Part shown: in pieces, positions 23,849-31,267 of the stretch
Layout: each line of letters starts with the position of its first letter
Position numbering within the stretch: position 1 is the stretch's first letter
Virus record (IMG/VR): IMGVR_UViG_3300027784_000013
Location: 1-33,231 of that record
Reading direction: 5' to 3' (one strand)
Source: a virus
Length of the DNA stretch: 33,231 bases
Translations under genes and position numbers: made by a program
Notes under the pieces: model-generated
Databases searched by the model: none
The model's input: the letters and a program-made list of their open reading frames with translations, nothing else
Told to the model about the DNA's origin: nothing

Positions 23849-26080
23849 TTAAGGTGATGGGGAGATCATATCCTGACTACCGGTCATCACCTGCATGGCT
23901 ACCCTTTCCCTTGCTTCAGGGGGCAGCCGGTTGAACTTCTCGGCCAAATCCGGCCTTTCTGCGAAGATTCTTTCTAAGTATTGACTAACGTCTATGTCGC
24001 CCTGCTCTCGTGGCGAAGCCGGCATCCCTGCCCCTGGAGCCTGTTCGACTCCTGCCGGGGGCATGCCTTCTGCCGGGGGAGGCATTTGTTCAGGTGGCAT
24101 GCCCCCTTCTGGAGCCATAGGGGGAACCTCTTGTGCTTTTGCTTCTGCTTCCATTTGTGCCATATCCTGCTCTATTTGTGCATGGCTGGCCTCTTCTTCT
24201 TTTTGCTTTTTCATCAACCCTCTAATCGGCGGGAACTTGCCGTGCTCCATCACGTAGAAGAAGGTTTCAATGTCGATCAATTCTCCCATCAACAGCTCTT
24301 TTGCGGTCTCCATGTGGAAGGCCCTGTCTGTTGGCTGTGCGGTTGAAACCCTGCTCTTGGTGTCTAGTTCAGGGCAGTAAACTTCGTATTCTACTGTCAT
24401 TTCCTGCTCGTATTCAGGGTCTTCTTTTAGCATATCGATTAAATCAATCTCTCTGGCTACATCATCATCGTAATCCCTCACTTCTGAAGTGCCGACTTTA
24501 AGATCGAATATATGGACTTTCCTGATATCTTCCGGTTGGAATATCTTATGCTCCAGCCCGGATGACCGTTTGGTTTCTAATACATACCCAGGCGGTATTT
24601 GTCCTGGGAAGGGGTGTTCTTCGCCGGTTTCCTCGTTTATTATCACGTATTCAGTGGTTTCTGCATTATCGCCTAAAATGCGGTAAGCTCTTCTTTCGGT
24701 ATAAAATCTGGTGATTAAATGATTCATATAGTTGCCGATTTCTTCGTATGCAGTTATCATGGCATTTTCTGCTGACCGCAGCCTGATGCGGGCCCTGGCA
24801 GAAAGTAAGTCCAATGCCCTAAACGCAACCACACTGCCGGGGGTTCTTCCCTGCGATATGTCGTGCCGGCCAATAATTGCTTCCATGGTCTTTTCTAATC
24901 TTTGCGTTTCCTGGCTTAAGGTTGGATCGACCCCCCGGCCATGGATTCTTTTAATTTCTTCGATATTGTTTACCGCAAAATACATGTTTGGCAGGGTGCC
25001 GTACTGCCTTAAGAATTTTTCCTGTTTTGGACTGATTGCCCCCGGCTTGTAGAAGGTTTGCCCTAGTGCAAAGTGCATGTGCCCTTCTAAGATTAATTCT
25101 GCAGTTTTGTTGAGGGCAATCTGTGGTGACTTTAAAAACCATGCTTCACCGTAACCCCATACGCTGTTTTCCCTGGGGTATCTCTGCCTGAAAATAAAGG
25201 GAAAAGTAGGGTCTTCTTCGGGTTCAAAGTAAATAAAGTTCTCGTGATGCAGGTAAGTCGGGTTTCTTTCGCCACACCACCATACCACGTGCATGCCGTA
25301 CTTATTGTTCATCTCACTGTCGTCATCACGATCAGTGATCATCGGCTTGCCCTTATACCAGGTTTCCACCAATAAAACTTCTTCATCTTCCCCGCTATAA
25401 CGATGCACTTCATCTTCTGATATTTGCATCCTGGCAGTAGGTTCATCTGCCTGCACCTCTACACCAAACTTCTCTTCAATATATTCTTTAGAACGATAAA
25501 ATGCTTTATGAATCCTTTGTCCTTCCTCGATATCTGCCCGGCACCTGGCATCGGGAAATACTGCCTGCGGGTGCAGCGACTGTAACCTGATGTCGCCTTC
25601 CCACCGGTTTGGGCCCCTGCCACCTTTCCAGCCTGGATCCCAAAATGTATGCCATATCCCTGTGCCGTATAAAAAGAAATTCCTGGTGTATCTTTCTCTT
25701 TGATGCAAAGTTTTATTCTTATACATGACATGCTTTTTTAAGTCAGTCATGATATTGGCAATATCGTCTGCTCCCGGCTCAGTAGGATAGTCTATGATTT
25801 CCATATCCTCTGAAAACTCAGCCACCATGCCTTCAATCAAAGAAAAGATATAGTTTTCTACTGTATTCGGCCTGCTTTGTTTTTGCCGGTTAGTCCTTAA
25901 GGGCATCCCCAAAGGATCTTTTAAGCTCCAGTGATCGCCGTTATACATCTTGTAGCATTCTTCAAATTCTTCCTGTATCGGCATTTTCGCCAAACGGTCG
26001 GTATCAAACCACCGGTAGAGCTTTTTCATCTCATCGGGGTGCCTGGTTTCTTCATATTCTTTGACTTCACTATCAGCCAT
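23849..26080 (-). CDS. Portal protein
   Basis: 743 residues, ATG at 26080 five bases after AGGAGG. The length is close to P22 gp1 (725). The N-terminal region (YKMYNGDHWSLKDPLGMPLR, RPNTVENYIFSLIEGMVAEF) has the 'Y-x-G-x-x-W...R-x-x-R-P...N...I...V-x-x-x-x-G' opening of podovirus-type portals. The crown/wing part (FFLYGTGIWHTFWDPGWKGG, SLHPQAVFPDARC) and the stem region (SQGRTPGSVVAFRALDLLSA, ARIRLRSAENAMITAYEEIG) follow. The C-terminus is Pro/Met/Gly-rich and low in complexity (GMPPEQMPPPAEGMPPAG). The portal forms the dodecameric ring at one capsid vertex, docking the terminase and then the neck proteins. A strong terminator follows the gene. Confidence 0.9.
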   Translation of the reverse strand: MADSEVKEYEETRHPDEMKKLYRWFDTDRLAKMPIQEEFEECYKMYNGDHWSLKDPLGMPLRTNRQKQSRPNTVENYIFSLIEGMVAEFSEDMEIIDYPTEPGADDIANIMTDLKKHVMYKNKTLHQRERYTRNFFLYGTGIWHTFWDPGWKGGRGPNRWEGDIRLQSLHPQAVFPDARCRADIEEGQRIHKAFYRSKEYIEEKFGVEVQADEPTARMQISEDEVHRYSGEDEEVLLVETWYKGKPMITDRDDDSEMNNKYGMHVVWWCGERNPTYLHHENFIYFEPEEDPTFPFIFRQRYPRENSVWGYGEAWFLKSPQIALNKTAELILEGHMHFALGQTFYKPGAISPKQEKFLRQYGTLPNMYFAVNNIEEIKRIHGRGVDPTLSQETQRLEKTMEAIIGRHDISQGRTPGSVVAFRALDLLSARARIRLRSAENAMITAYEEIGNYMNHLITRFYTERRAYRILGDNAETTEYVIINEETGEEHPFPGQIPPGYVLETKRSSGLEHKIFQPEDIRKVHIFDLKVGTSEVRDYDDDVAREIDLIDMLKEDPEYEQEMTVEYEVYCPELDTKSRVSTAQPTDRAFHMETAKELLMGELIDIETFFYVMEHGKFPPIRGLMKKQKEEEASHAQIEQDMAQMEAEAKAQEVPPMAPEGGMPPEQMPPPAEGMPPAGVEQAPGAGMPASPREQGDIDVSQYLERIFAERPDLAEKFNRLPPEARERVAMQVMTGSQDMISPSP

Positions 26081-26089
26081 AATTGCCTC

Positions 26090-26590
26090 CTATTCCCCGT
26101 AACGCAGTTGATACTCTTTCTTCATTTCCTCTAATTCTTGCCTGGCCCTTCTAAATACGGCAATCGCTTCGTCTTTCCAGTCAGAGCCCTGTTTGTTGGG
26201 GTCTTGCAAGTTCTTTTCTTCAAGCACGTGCAGCCAGTAACCCTCTATTGGAGGCATTACGAAGCTGCCTTCTTCATCGAATGCCTGATCAATCATTTCT
26301 TCTGCTGGCGGTACATTAGCCGGTCTTTTAGGCTCAGGCATTCTGCCCTTGGGCTGTTTTCTTGGCTGCTTTTTGCCACCTGTTTGTGATGCTTTTTTTG
26401 CCAACTGCCGAATAGCGGTTTTTGCTTCATCACTGACAGGGTGCCTGGTTGCTCCACCTGCAGTAAGCGGTTCGCCGGGCTGTGCTTTTTTAGCCACATT
26501 CCTTAAGTAATCGACCATATTGTCTTCCCTGGCCTTCATTTTCCTGTTAGGAACGCTCTGCTGCTTATATGACATTGGGCTTCTATTCAT
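26090..26590 (-). CDS. Unknown protein with basic N-terminal half
   Basis: 166 residues, ATG at 26590 seven bases after AGGAGG. Its stop (26090) is 9 bases from the portal start, and its last codons carry the portal's ribosome site. The first 100 residues are rich in Lys, Arg, Gln and Pro (KKASQTGGKKQPRKQPKGRM) and probably disordered or nucleic-acid binding. The rest contains a Trp-bearing segment (GSFVMPPIEGYWLHVLEEKN) and a charged helix (FRRARQELEEMKKEYQLRYG). No known family was recognised. Close coupling to the portal suggests a role in packaging or portal assembly. Confidence 0.65.
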   Translation of the reverse strand: MNRSPMSYKQQSVPNRKMKAREDNMVDYLRNVAKKAQPGEPLTAGGATRHPVSDEAKTAIRQLAKKASQTGGKKQPRKQPKGRMPEPKRPANVPPAEEMIDQAFDEEGSFVMPPIEGYWLHVLEEKNLQDPNKQGSDWKDEAIAVFRRARQELEEMKKEYQLRYGE

Positions 26591-26601
26591 TTACAGTCCT
26601 C

Positions 26602-27399
26602 CTACCTGGGGCGGACACTTTTACTTGTGGGCGGCCCGCCTTTTGCTACACGCCCCATTTCTTCTTCCCTTCGTTTCCGGTTAACTGCATCACTTTCTCT
26701 GGCAGCACTTCTTTTTTCAGCCAGCTTATCCTGGATTCTTCTGTGGGTATCTTGCCCGATATAATCCTGCTTTGCTGCCGGATCCTCTGCTAAGGGTTCT
26801 ATTGCATGCCCCGTTACCCGGTCGTGATAGCCTGATTGATAATGCGGTGACATCGTGGGATCTGAATAATAGTGCGGTTGGTGCCAGTAAGTATCGGAAT
26901 AACCTGCTTTTTCAGCTCTCCTGCGCTCCATCATCGGGCTTATGCCGTACTGCTGAAAGAAGGTTGGTGGCCCTCCGAAGGTTTGCGCTTGCTGTACCCA
27001 GCTTGGTGCCCCAGGTGATGCTTCCCTTCTACCGGCTGATCCGCCGAAGTCGAAGCCTGTCGGCCCCTCTCCCTGCTGCATTCTCTGGATCCACTCTTGC
27101 TCAGTATAGCGAGGCTCATCGTCTGTGGTGTCTGTTTCAGTTTTTGGATCTGTTTTAGCTGTTTCATCTTCAACTTCCTCACCTGCTTTTCTTAGTTGAT
27201 TCATCAATGCTATTTGCACATTGATCGGCAGATGGCTGCCGTCACCTGTCCACATATAATATTCATCGGGATTATCAATATTCCTGATTAAATAGCTGCC
27301 ATCTTCAAGCTCAATTATTTCATATTCCTTATCTTTTGCCCCGGCATCAGCTTTATCTACATCCCAGCTCTCAATGTCTGAACGTAGTCTTTCTACCAT
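26602..27399 (-). CDS. Unknown Tyr/His/Pro-rich protein
   Basis: 265 residues from the ATG at 27399, seven bases after GGAGGG. A TTG at 27414 overlaps the ribosome site and is rejected. Residues 25-50 form a small beta segment (EYEIIELEDGSYLIRNIDNP). An acidic Thr-rich linker follows (around TDPKTETDTTDDE). Then come Gly/Pro/Gln stretches and a Tyr/His/Pro-rich region (GYSDTYWHQPHYYSDPTMSP). The C-terminus is strongly basic (EKRSAARESDAVNRKRREEE). This looks like a largely disordered virion or packaging-associated protein. No family was recognised. It lies between the zinc-finger gene and the basic protein before the portal. Confidence 0.65.
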   Translation of the reverse strand: MVERLRSDIESWDVDKADAGAKDKEYEIIELEDGSYLIRNIDNPDEYYMWTGDGSHLPINVQIALMNQLRKAGEEVEDETAKTDPKTETDTTDDEPRYTEQEWIQRMQQGEGPTGFDFGGSAGRREASPGAPSWVQQAQTFGGPPTFFQQYGISPMMERRRAEKAGYSDTYWHQPHYYSDPTMSPHYQSGYHDRVTGHAIEPLAEDPAAKQDYIGQDTHRRIQDKLAEKRSAARESDAVNRKRREEEMGRVAKGGPPTSKSVRPR

Positions 27400-27422
27400 T
27401 TGCTTGCCCTCCAATCACGCTC

Positions 27423-27677
27423 TTAGCGTATATACTTGATCGTGTCTACTTCCAGGCCCTTGTCAGTCAATTCTCCATCAACCTGCAGCCGGGCATAACC
27501 GCTTGTGCCGAGATACTGAAACTCATCAACCAGCTCTTTTGGGATGACAAATCTTTTTGGCTTTTGCTTCGGCACGGTATGCTGGTAATATACATGGGTT
27601 GCCATTTCTTTTCGGGTCTCAAAAGTTGCCCCGCAGGTTTTACAGGTAAATGTTTTTTGTTTTTCAGCCGTAGTCAT
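27423..27677 (-). CDS. C2H2 zinc-finger protein
   Basis: 84 residues, ATG at 27677 behind AGGAGG. Residues 10-33 hold a classical finger: C12-x2-C15-x12-H28-x4-H33, with F19 and M25 at the positions of the hydrophobic core (TCKTCGATFETRKEMATHVY). A basic linker (KQKPKRF) and a 45-residue C-terminal part (IPKELVDEFQYLGTSGYARL) of unknown fold follow. Single C2H2 fingers are common in eukaryotes and occur only sporadically in bacteria and phages. The finger could bind DNA, RNA or protein. Its place between the large terminase and the portal suggests a role in packaging or in regulating late genes, but this is inference. Confidence 0.75.
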   Translation of the reverse strand: MTTAEKQKTFTCKTCGATFETRKEMATHVYYQHTVPKQKPKRFVIPKELVDEFQYLGTSGYARLQVDGELTDKGLEVDTIKYIR

Positions 27678-27686
27678 GTTTGCCTC

Positions 27687-27935
27687 CTAACTAAAATAAC
27701 TCTTGTAATTGGTTTCTATGTTGCTTGAATCCTTGTCTTCAGGTGCCGGTTCCTCTTCATTCAAACCGAAGCCCGCCTTCCCCGCCTTCATGATTTTTTC
27801 CAATTCTTCATCTGACTCCTGTTCACCAAGCTTTTTCATGTTCCACATAAAAACTTTTTGCTGTAAGATGTCTTTACTTACCGATACAACAAACCCAATC
27901 CCAAAAGCTACTAAATGAAAAATATCCAGCTCCAC
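27687..27935 (-). CDS. Small single-pass membrane protein
   Basis: 82 residues from a GTG at 27935, behind AAAGGGGG. The ATG within GGATG is not in frame. Residues 5-21 (IFHLVAFGIGFVVSVSK) form one hydrophobic segment at the extreme N-terminus. An amphipathic charged part (FMWNMKKLGEQESDEELEKI) and an acidic tail (EEEPAPEDKDSS) follow. One transmembrane segment with a soluble tail would fit a small membrane anchor. A holin or spanin role cannot be shown. It is 14 bases downstream of the large terminase stop and presumably co-translated. Confidence 0.65.
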   Translation of the reverse strand: MELDIFHLVAFGIGFVVSVSKDILQQKVFMWNMKKLGEQESDEELEKIMKAGKAGFGLNEEEPAPEDKDSSNIETNYKSYFS

Positions 27936-27949
27936 CTATTCATCCCCCT

Positions 27950-29434
27950 TTAGATTCCAAAAAATGATACTGCTTCACCATCTTCAAGATCATGCAACTC
28001 GTCATCTTCTTCCATATCATAACCGCCAAACTGCTCCCTTGAGCCTGCGTAAAAGCTGCCCCCTTCATTCGGAGAGGGCCTGCTCATTAACCCGTACCTG
28101 GCTGCTTCCGGGGCATGATCTTCACAGTCCCCTGAAACATCCTCCACCTTTAGCTTGTCATGAATCATTTCCGGGATAGTCCTTAATAGATTCTCGCAAC
28201 TGGTAAATATCTGCCACCAGGGTTGCTCATCCGGTGCCTCAGCCATAAACTCTCTCATTCTTTGCCAGCCGATTATCCTGCGGTTATCTGCCGGCTCCAC
28301 GTTCATTCGCAGCTTTTGAAATTCATCGGCTACTGTTTCACCGGGAGAATCTTTTGCCCCCAACCCTGATTCCCTGAAAGCATCGGGGCTGGCCTTAATG
28401 TATTCTAACTGTTCATTGCCGGTTATATCCAACACGTATTGGGCAAGCTCCCCTGCCCTCATTTGGGTTATATAGAGCTCCCTGTAGGTGTATATCCTGC
28501 CCATGGTCGGCTCAATAGCATGCCACAAAAAACAGGCCGGTGCTGCAAATCCCCAATCAAAAGAGCCAAACCTGCGCCAATGATCAGGGATATCGAAGGG
28601 TTCAACACTGTGCGTGTCTCTTCTGAATTCCCTGAAATACTGGCCGGCAAATACATCCCAATCGCCTTCTAAGAGTGCCCTGCGCATATCATCGGGCATA
28701 TTCTCCAGCGTATGCCGATACGAAGGGTCTCTTTGCTCTAATACCTGATTATCATCTAACCTGGCCGGTATATAGATATGCTTTTGGAATTTACCCGGCT
28801 GTATTTCTACATCTACCGGTTCGCTCGGTGCCCCCGCTTCTAAGAACATCTTGCGGTGATACCCGTGACTAACCCCACCAGGGTTGGTGGCAAGTACGCA
28901 TAAAGCGGTACTCGGGCCTGTGACAGTTAACCTGTTTCTGGACATCAAGTATTCCAACTGCATCTCGGTAAACTGCGTTGACTCATCAAACATCAAGTAA
29001 TCGAACTGTTGGGACTGATAATTGTGAATGTCAGCATCGGTCTTACAGTGAGCAAACTGAACAACACTGCCATTAAAGAATGTCCATCTTCTCATCCCGC
29101 CGTGCCATTTAGCAAACTTTACCTTGCCGGTGCCATCTAAATCCTGGTTAAATAGCTCCTGGCTTCTCATAATTAAACCGCCGGGGCCCTCTAATTGGGG
29201 GTACTCCCGGCGAAATATCGCTATATTGCATTTAGGATAAGTGATCGCTGCAATCATGGCCAGCATTAAGAGAGCATCAGATTTACCTCCCCCGGCTGAT
29301 CCGCCGTACATGATTCTTCTTGCCAGTGGAGGCTTCGGCTCTCCTCCGTCAAAGGGATAGCTTAAACCGCATGCCCTTAAAAACTCTACCTGTCTTGGCT
29401 GCTGCTTCCATGGAATATCAATATTTATCGCCAT
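27950..29434 (-). CDS. terL: Terminase large subunit (DNA-packaging ATPase/nuclease)
   Basis: 494 residues. ATG at 29434 overlaps the stop of the CHAP gene (TAATG). The ATPase domain has a Walker A-like GGSAGGGKS (44-52), Walker B LMFDE (147-151) and a coupling motif LATNPGG (181-187). The nuclease domain shows acidic candidates at D293 (SFDWGF), D351 (ASPDAF) and D439 (CEDHAPEAARY), as expected for the RNase H-like fold. The protein pumps DNA into the procapsid through the portal and cuts the concatemer. The family is the Terminase_6 type by motif. It is of normal length and appears intact. Confidence 0.95.
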   Translation of the reverse strand: MAINIDIPWKQQPRQVEFLRACGLSYPFDGGEPKPPLARRIMYGGSAGGGKSDALLMLAMIAAITYPKCNIAIFRREYPQLEGPGGLIMRSQELFNQDLDGTGKVKFAKWHGGMRRWTFFNGSVVQFAHCKTDADIHNYQSQQFDYLMFDESTQFTEMQLEYLMSRNRLTVTGPSTALCVLATNPGGVSHGYHRKMFLEAGAPSEPVDVEIQPGKFQKHIYIPARLDDNQVLEQRDPSYRHTLENMPDDMRRALLEGDWDVFAGQYFREFRRDTHSVEPFDIPDHWRRFGSFDWGFAAPACFLWHAIEPTMGRIYTYRELYITQMRAGELAQYVLDITGNEQLEYIKASPDAFRESGLGAKDSPGETVADEFQKLRMNVEPADNRRIIGWQRMREFMAEAPDEQPWWQIFTSCENLLRTIPEMIHDKLKVEDVSGDCEDHAPEAARYGLMSRPSPNEGGSFYAGSREQFGGYDMEEDDELHDLEDGEAVSFFGI

Positions 29435-30639
29435 TATCGCCCACTCCTGGGCACGTGGATGAATGCATCGGGGTAAAGGGGATCGCCTGGTGACAAATCT
29501 CTTAAGTTATAGCTTTGACTAGACCAGCCGGTATCTGACATTAATATAGAGCCATCATCAAAAACTTCCTCAACAACACCAACATGGCCTCTTCCTGACG
29601 GTGCCATAATAGGATGGTACCGGTCATAACTAGCGATTGCCCCTACTTCCGGAGTTCTTTCAACGTGCGCTCCCCTGCCAGCATTACCTTCCCACATCCA
29701 TGCATCTCCCTGCAATGTATTTAATGCTTCAGGATCTGCCCCTAATTCTAATGCCCTTCCGTATGCATGATGGGTGCAGTTATGCTCACGATCCCATAAA
29801 GAAAACGGGTTATATTCGTTATAGTAGGGGCTGCCTTCACGATGATGCAGGTATTCTGCATTTGTTTCAGGAATTGCTTTTGTAGGCACTGATGGATCAT
29901 AAGTCGTTTGCCCCGGAACTCTTGGTTCATATCCAGGATATATTGGATCTGTTGATGCAATATATTCTGGTAGCCCCTTTTTATCCTCTATGCCCCTATA
30001 AAAATCTCTTATTGAAGCAGCCCCCCTGTCTCTGGGTGCCTCATCTAGCCTGTACCCTTCCCTTGGAGTAAGCGTTCTTGTTTCCCTGGGGTCTATATCT
30101 AACCGATATTCTTCCCTTGGGGCTAGGGCCTCCTTATCCCGCAAACCCATAAATACCCTATGTATTATGTCTTCTCTGTCATCTACGGGAAATTGAAATA
30201 ACCTGTGCGTTTCTTCTCCCCGTTCTCCGGGTTGCCTGCCCCAGGTGCGCTCAGGTTCTTCCTTTTGTCGTTCTGCTTCTTTTTTTCTTTTCTCATTGGC
30301 TTTAGCTGCACTATCAATAATATACTGCGCCTGGTTAAAATACGACCCAACCTTATTCATCCTGTCGGCTAAAGAGCTGGCTAATGCCTGCATGTCAGCT
30401 TCAGACATAACGCTGCGATCTGTTGCAGTGCTCGCAGCTCCTGTTGTGGTTGTCCTATGATCAACGGGGGCAGCTTTTGCATCCTGTCTCTTCCTGCGCA
30501 TTGCTGAAGGCAAACCCCTGGTTGCTTTTTGCGCCCTTGCCCCCTTGCCCGGCTCAATATGGCTTGATTGCTTGCCGTGTAAAGGGCTGCGCTTGCCATG
30601 CGTAGCCACTTCCATATCTATCTGCCATTGTCTCGGCAT
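29434..30639 (-). CDS. CHAP-domain peptidoglycan hydrolase with long disordered N-terminus
   Basis: 401 residues, ATG at 30639 eight bases after AAAGGAG. The C-terminal about 120 residues form a CHAP-like amidase/endopeptidase domain. C288 (HNCTHHAYGRALELG), H352 (GRGHVGVVEEVFDDG) and possibly D369 (LMSDTGW) are the catalytic candidates. Residues 1-140 are basic and disordered and contain WGRQPGER (133-140), a motif shared with the 192-residue internal protein. Residues 168-200 contain two related units (APREEYRLDIDP and TPREGYRLDEAP). There is no signal peptide or cell-wall-binding repeat. CHAP enzymes cut peptidoglycan cross-bridges or the stem amide bond. The place directly upstream of the large terminase is unusual for a lysin. 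With the shared motif it suggests a virion-associated hydrolase that helps genome entry, though a lysis role is possible. Confidence 0.8.
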   Translation of the reverse strand: MPRQWQIDMEVATHGKRSPLHGKQSSHIEPGKGARAQKATRGLPSAMRRKRQDAKAAPVDHRTTTTGAASTATDRSVMSEADMQALASSLADRMNKVGSYFNQAQYIIDSAAKANEKRKKEAERQKEEPERTWGRQPGERGEETHRLFQFPVDDREDIIHRVFMGLRDKEALAPREEYRLDIDPRETRTLTPREGYRLDEAPRDRGAASIRDFYRGIEDKKGLPEYIASTDPIYPGYEPRVPGQTTYDPSVPTKAIPETNAEYLHHREGSPYYNEYNPFSLWDREHNCTHHAYGRALELGADPEALNTLQGDAWMWEGNAGRGAHVERTPEVGAIASYDRYHPIMAPSGRGHVGVVEEVFDDGSILMSDTGWSSQSYNLRDLSPGDPLYPDAFIHVPRSGR

Positions 30640-30660
30640 AGCGTATGCTCCTTTCCGTAC

Positions 30661-30705
30661 ATAAAAACAGCCACCAAACGGAGAAATTAATCTCCCGGCG
30701 GTGGC
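30661..30705 (-). terminator. Intrinsic terminator / possible attenuator in the leader of the CHAP-terL operon
   Basis: GCCACC (30670-30675) pairs with GGTGGC (30700-30705), and GGAGA (30680-30684) pairs with TCTCC (30691-30695), with a small internal loop. On the minus strand the stem is followed by TGTTTTTAT. It lies upstream of the CHAP gene and downstream of the minus-strand promoter at 30750-30778. A transcript from that promoter would therefore meet it after about 40-80 bases. Confidence 0.75.
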
Positions 30706-30708
30706 CTA

Positions 30709-30778
30709 TTGACATATATTGACAGTTCCCTTGCGTAATCCTTAGTGTAAATATACAGCAGATTTGTCAAATTGTCAA
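30709..30778. repeat. Four TTGACA boxes in an inverted arrangement (candidate operator)
   Basis: TTGACA occurs at 30709-30714 and 30719-30724 on the plus strand (10-bp spacing). Its complement TGTCAA occurs at 30765-30770 and 30773-30778 (8-bp spacing). The two pairs are inverted around the -10 box and predicted start site of the minus-strand promoter. One box is its -35 element. This could be a regulator-binding array, or coincidence in an AT-rich promoter. Confidence 0.5.
30750..30778 (-). promoter_or_regulatory. Sigma-A-type promoter for the leftward CHAP-terL-portal operon
   Basis: On the minus strand there is a consensus -35 TTGACA (30778-30773), a spacer of exactly 17 and a -10 TATATT (30755-30750). 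The start site is expected near 30743. The next minus-strand gene is the CHAP gene (ATG at 30639). This is the best promoter match noticed in the window. Confidence 0.75.
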
Positions 30779-30871
30779 GGTTATTGCTATTTGAAACAAC
30801 TATACCTGGTGCCAGTTATCTTGTGCAATCAATATATATTGTGGTACCCTGCCCTTAAGGAGGGCGGTGCC

Positions 30872-31267
30872 TTGCAAACTATCTTGATAGATGGGCCATT
30901 TGACGGGACTGTAGTAACCCTGGAAAGACCCTTGGTCGATGCACTGGCCATCATGCAGGCTGTCGATGACCCCTCGATCACAAAGACGTATTACTATTAT
31001 CCCTGGAATGAAAGCTTCAGCATTTACGCTGGCCTGTTCAATAACATCAAAAGACTTATCGTTGAGCAGATGGTTCCTTACACGGGTAATGGTACGGTGC
31101 AAAAATTCGATGAGGGGATATTCTTCAGTGAAGCGGAAAAAAAGTTAAGAGAAAAGAGTAAAAAGGCCAAGCTCTTAAATTACCGGGTTAAAAATTCACG
31201 GGAGCACTGCTATATATCGAATACAGTTAAAATAGTCGGGGTATTTGATTATTATATCTACCCCTGA
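30872..31267 (+). CDS. Unknown protein, only credible plus-strand gene
   Basis: 131 residues from the TTG at 30872, eight bases after AAGGAGG (30857-30863). An ATG-less extension upstream to 30764 has no ribosome site. The N-terminus (MQTILIDGPFDGTVVTLERP) has the GPxDGxxV start seen in many small phage proteins of unknown function. The middle is rich in Tyr and Phe (TKTYYYYPWNESFSIYAGLF), then comes a Lys-rich helix (EKKLREKSKKAKLLN). It ends 10 bases inside the convergent small-terminase gene. It lies alone against all neighbours, with its own ribosome site, so it may be an independently controlled accessory gene. No convincing promoter was found for it. Function not recognised. Confidence 0.6.
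   Translation: MQTILIDGPFDGTVVTLERPLVDALAIMQAVDDPSITKTYYYYPWNESFSIYAGLFNNIKRLIVEQMVPYTGNGTVQKFDEGIFFSEAEKKLREKSKKAKLLNYRVKNSREHCYISNTVKIVGVFDYYIYP

Noticed and set aside
27687-27935. Holin call for the small membrane protein
   Set aside because: It has only one short hydrophobic segment and lies far from any lysis cassette, so a holin function cannot be supported.
30800-31102. Minus-strand frame of 100 codons in the terS-CHAP gap
   Set aside because: It has no ribosome site, and the opposite plus-strand frame has AAGGAGG-N8-TTG and reads more like protein.
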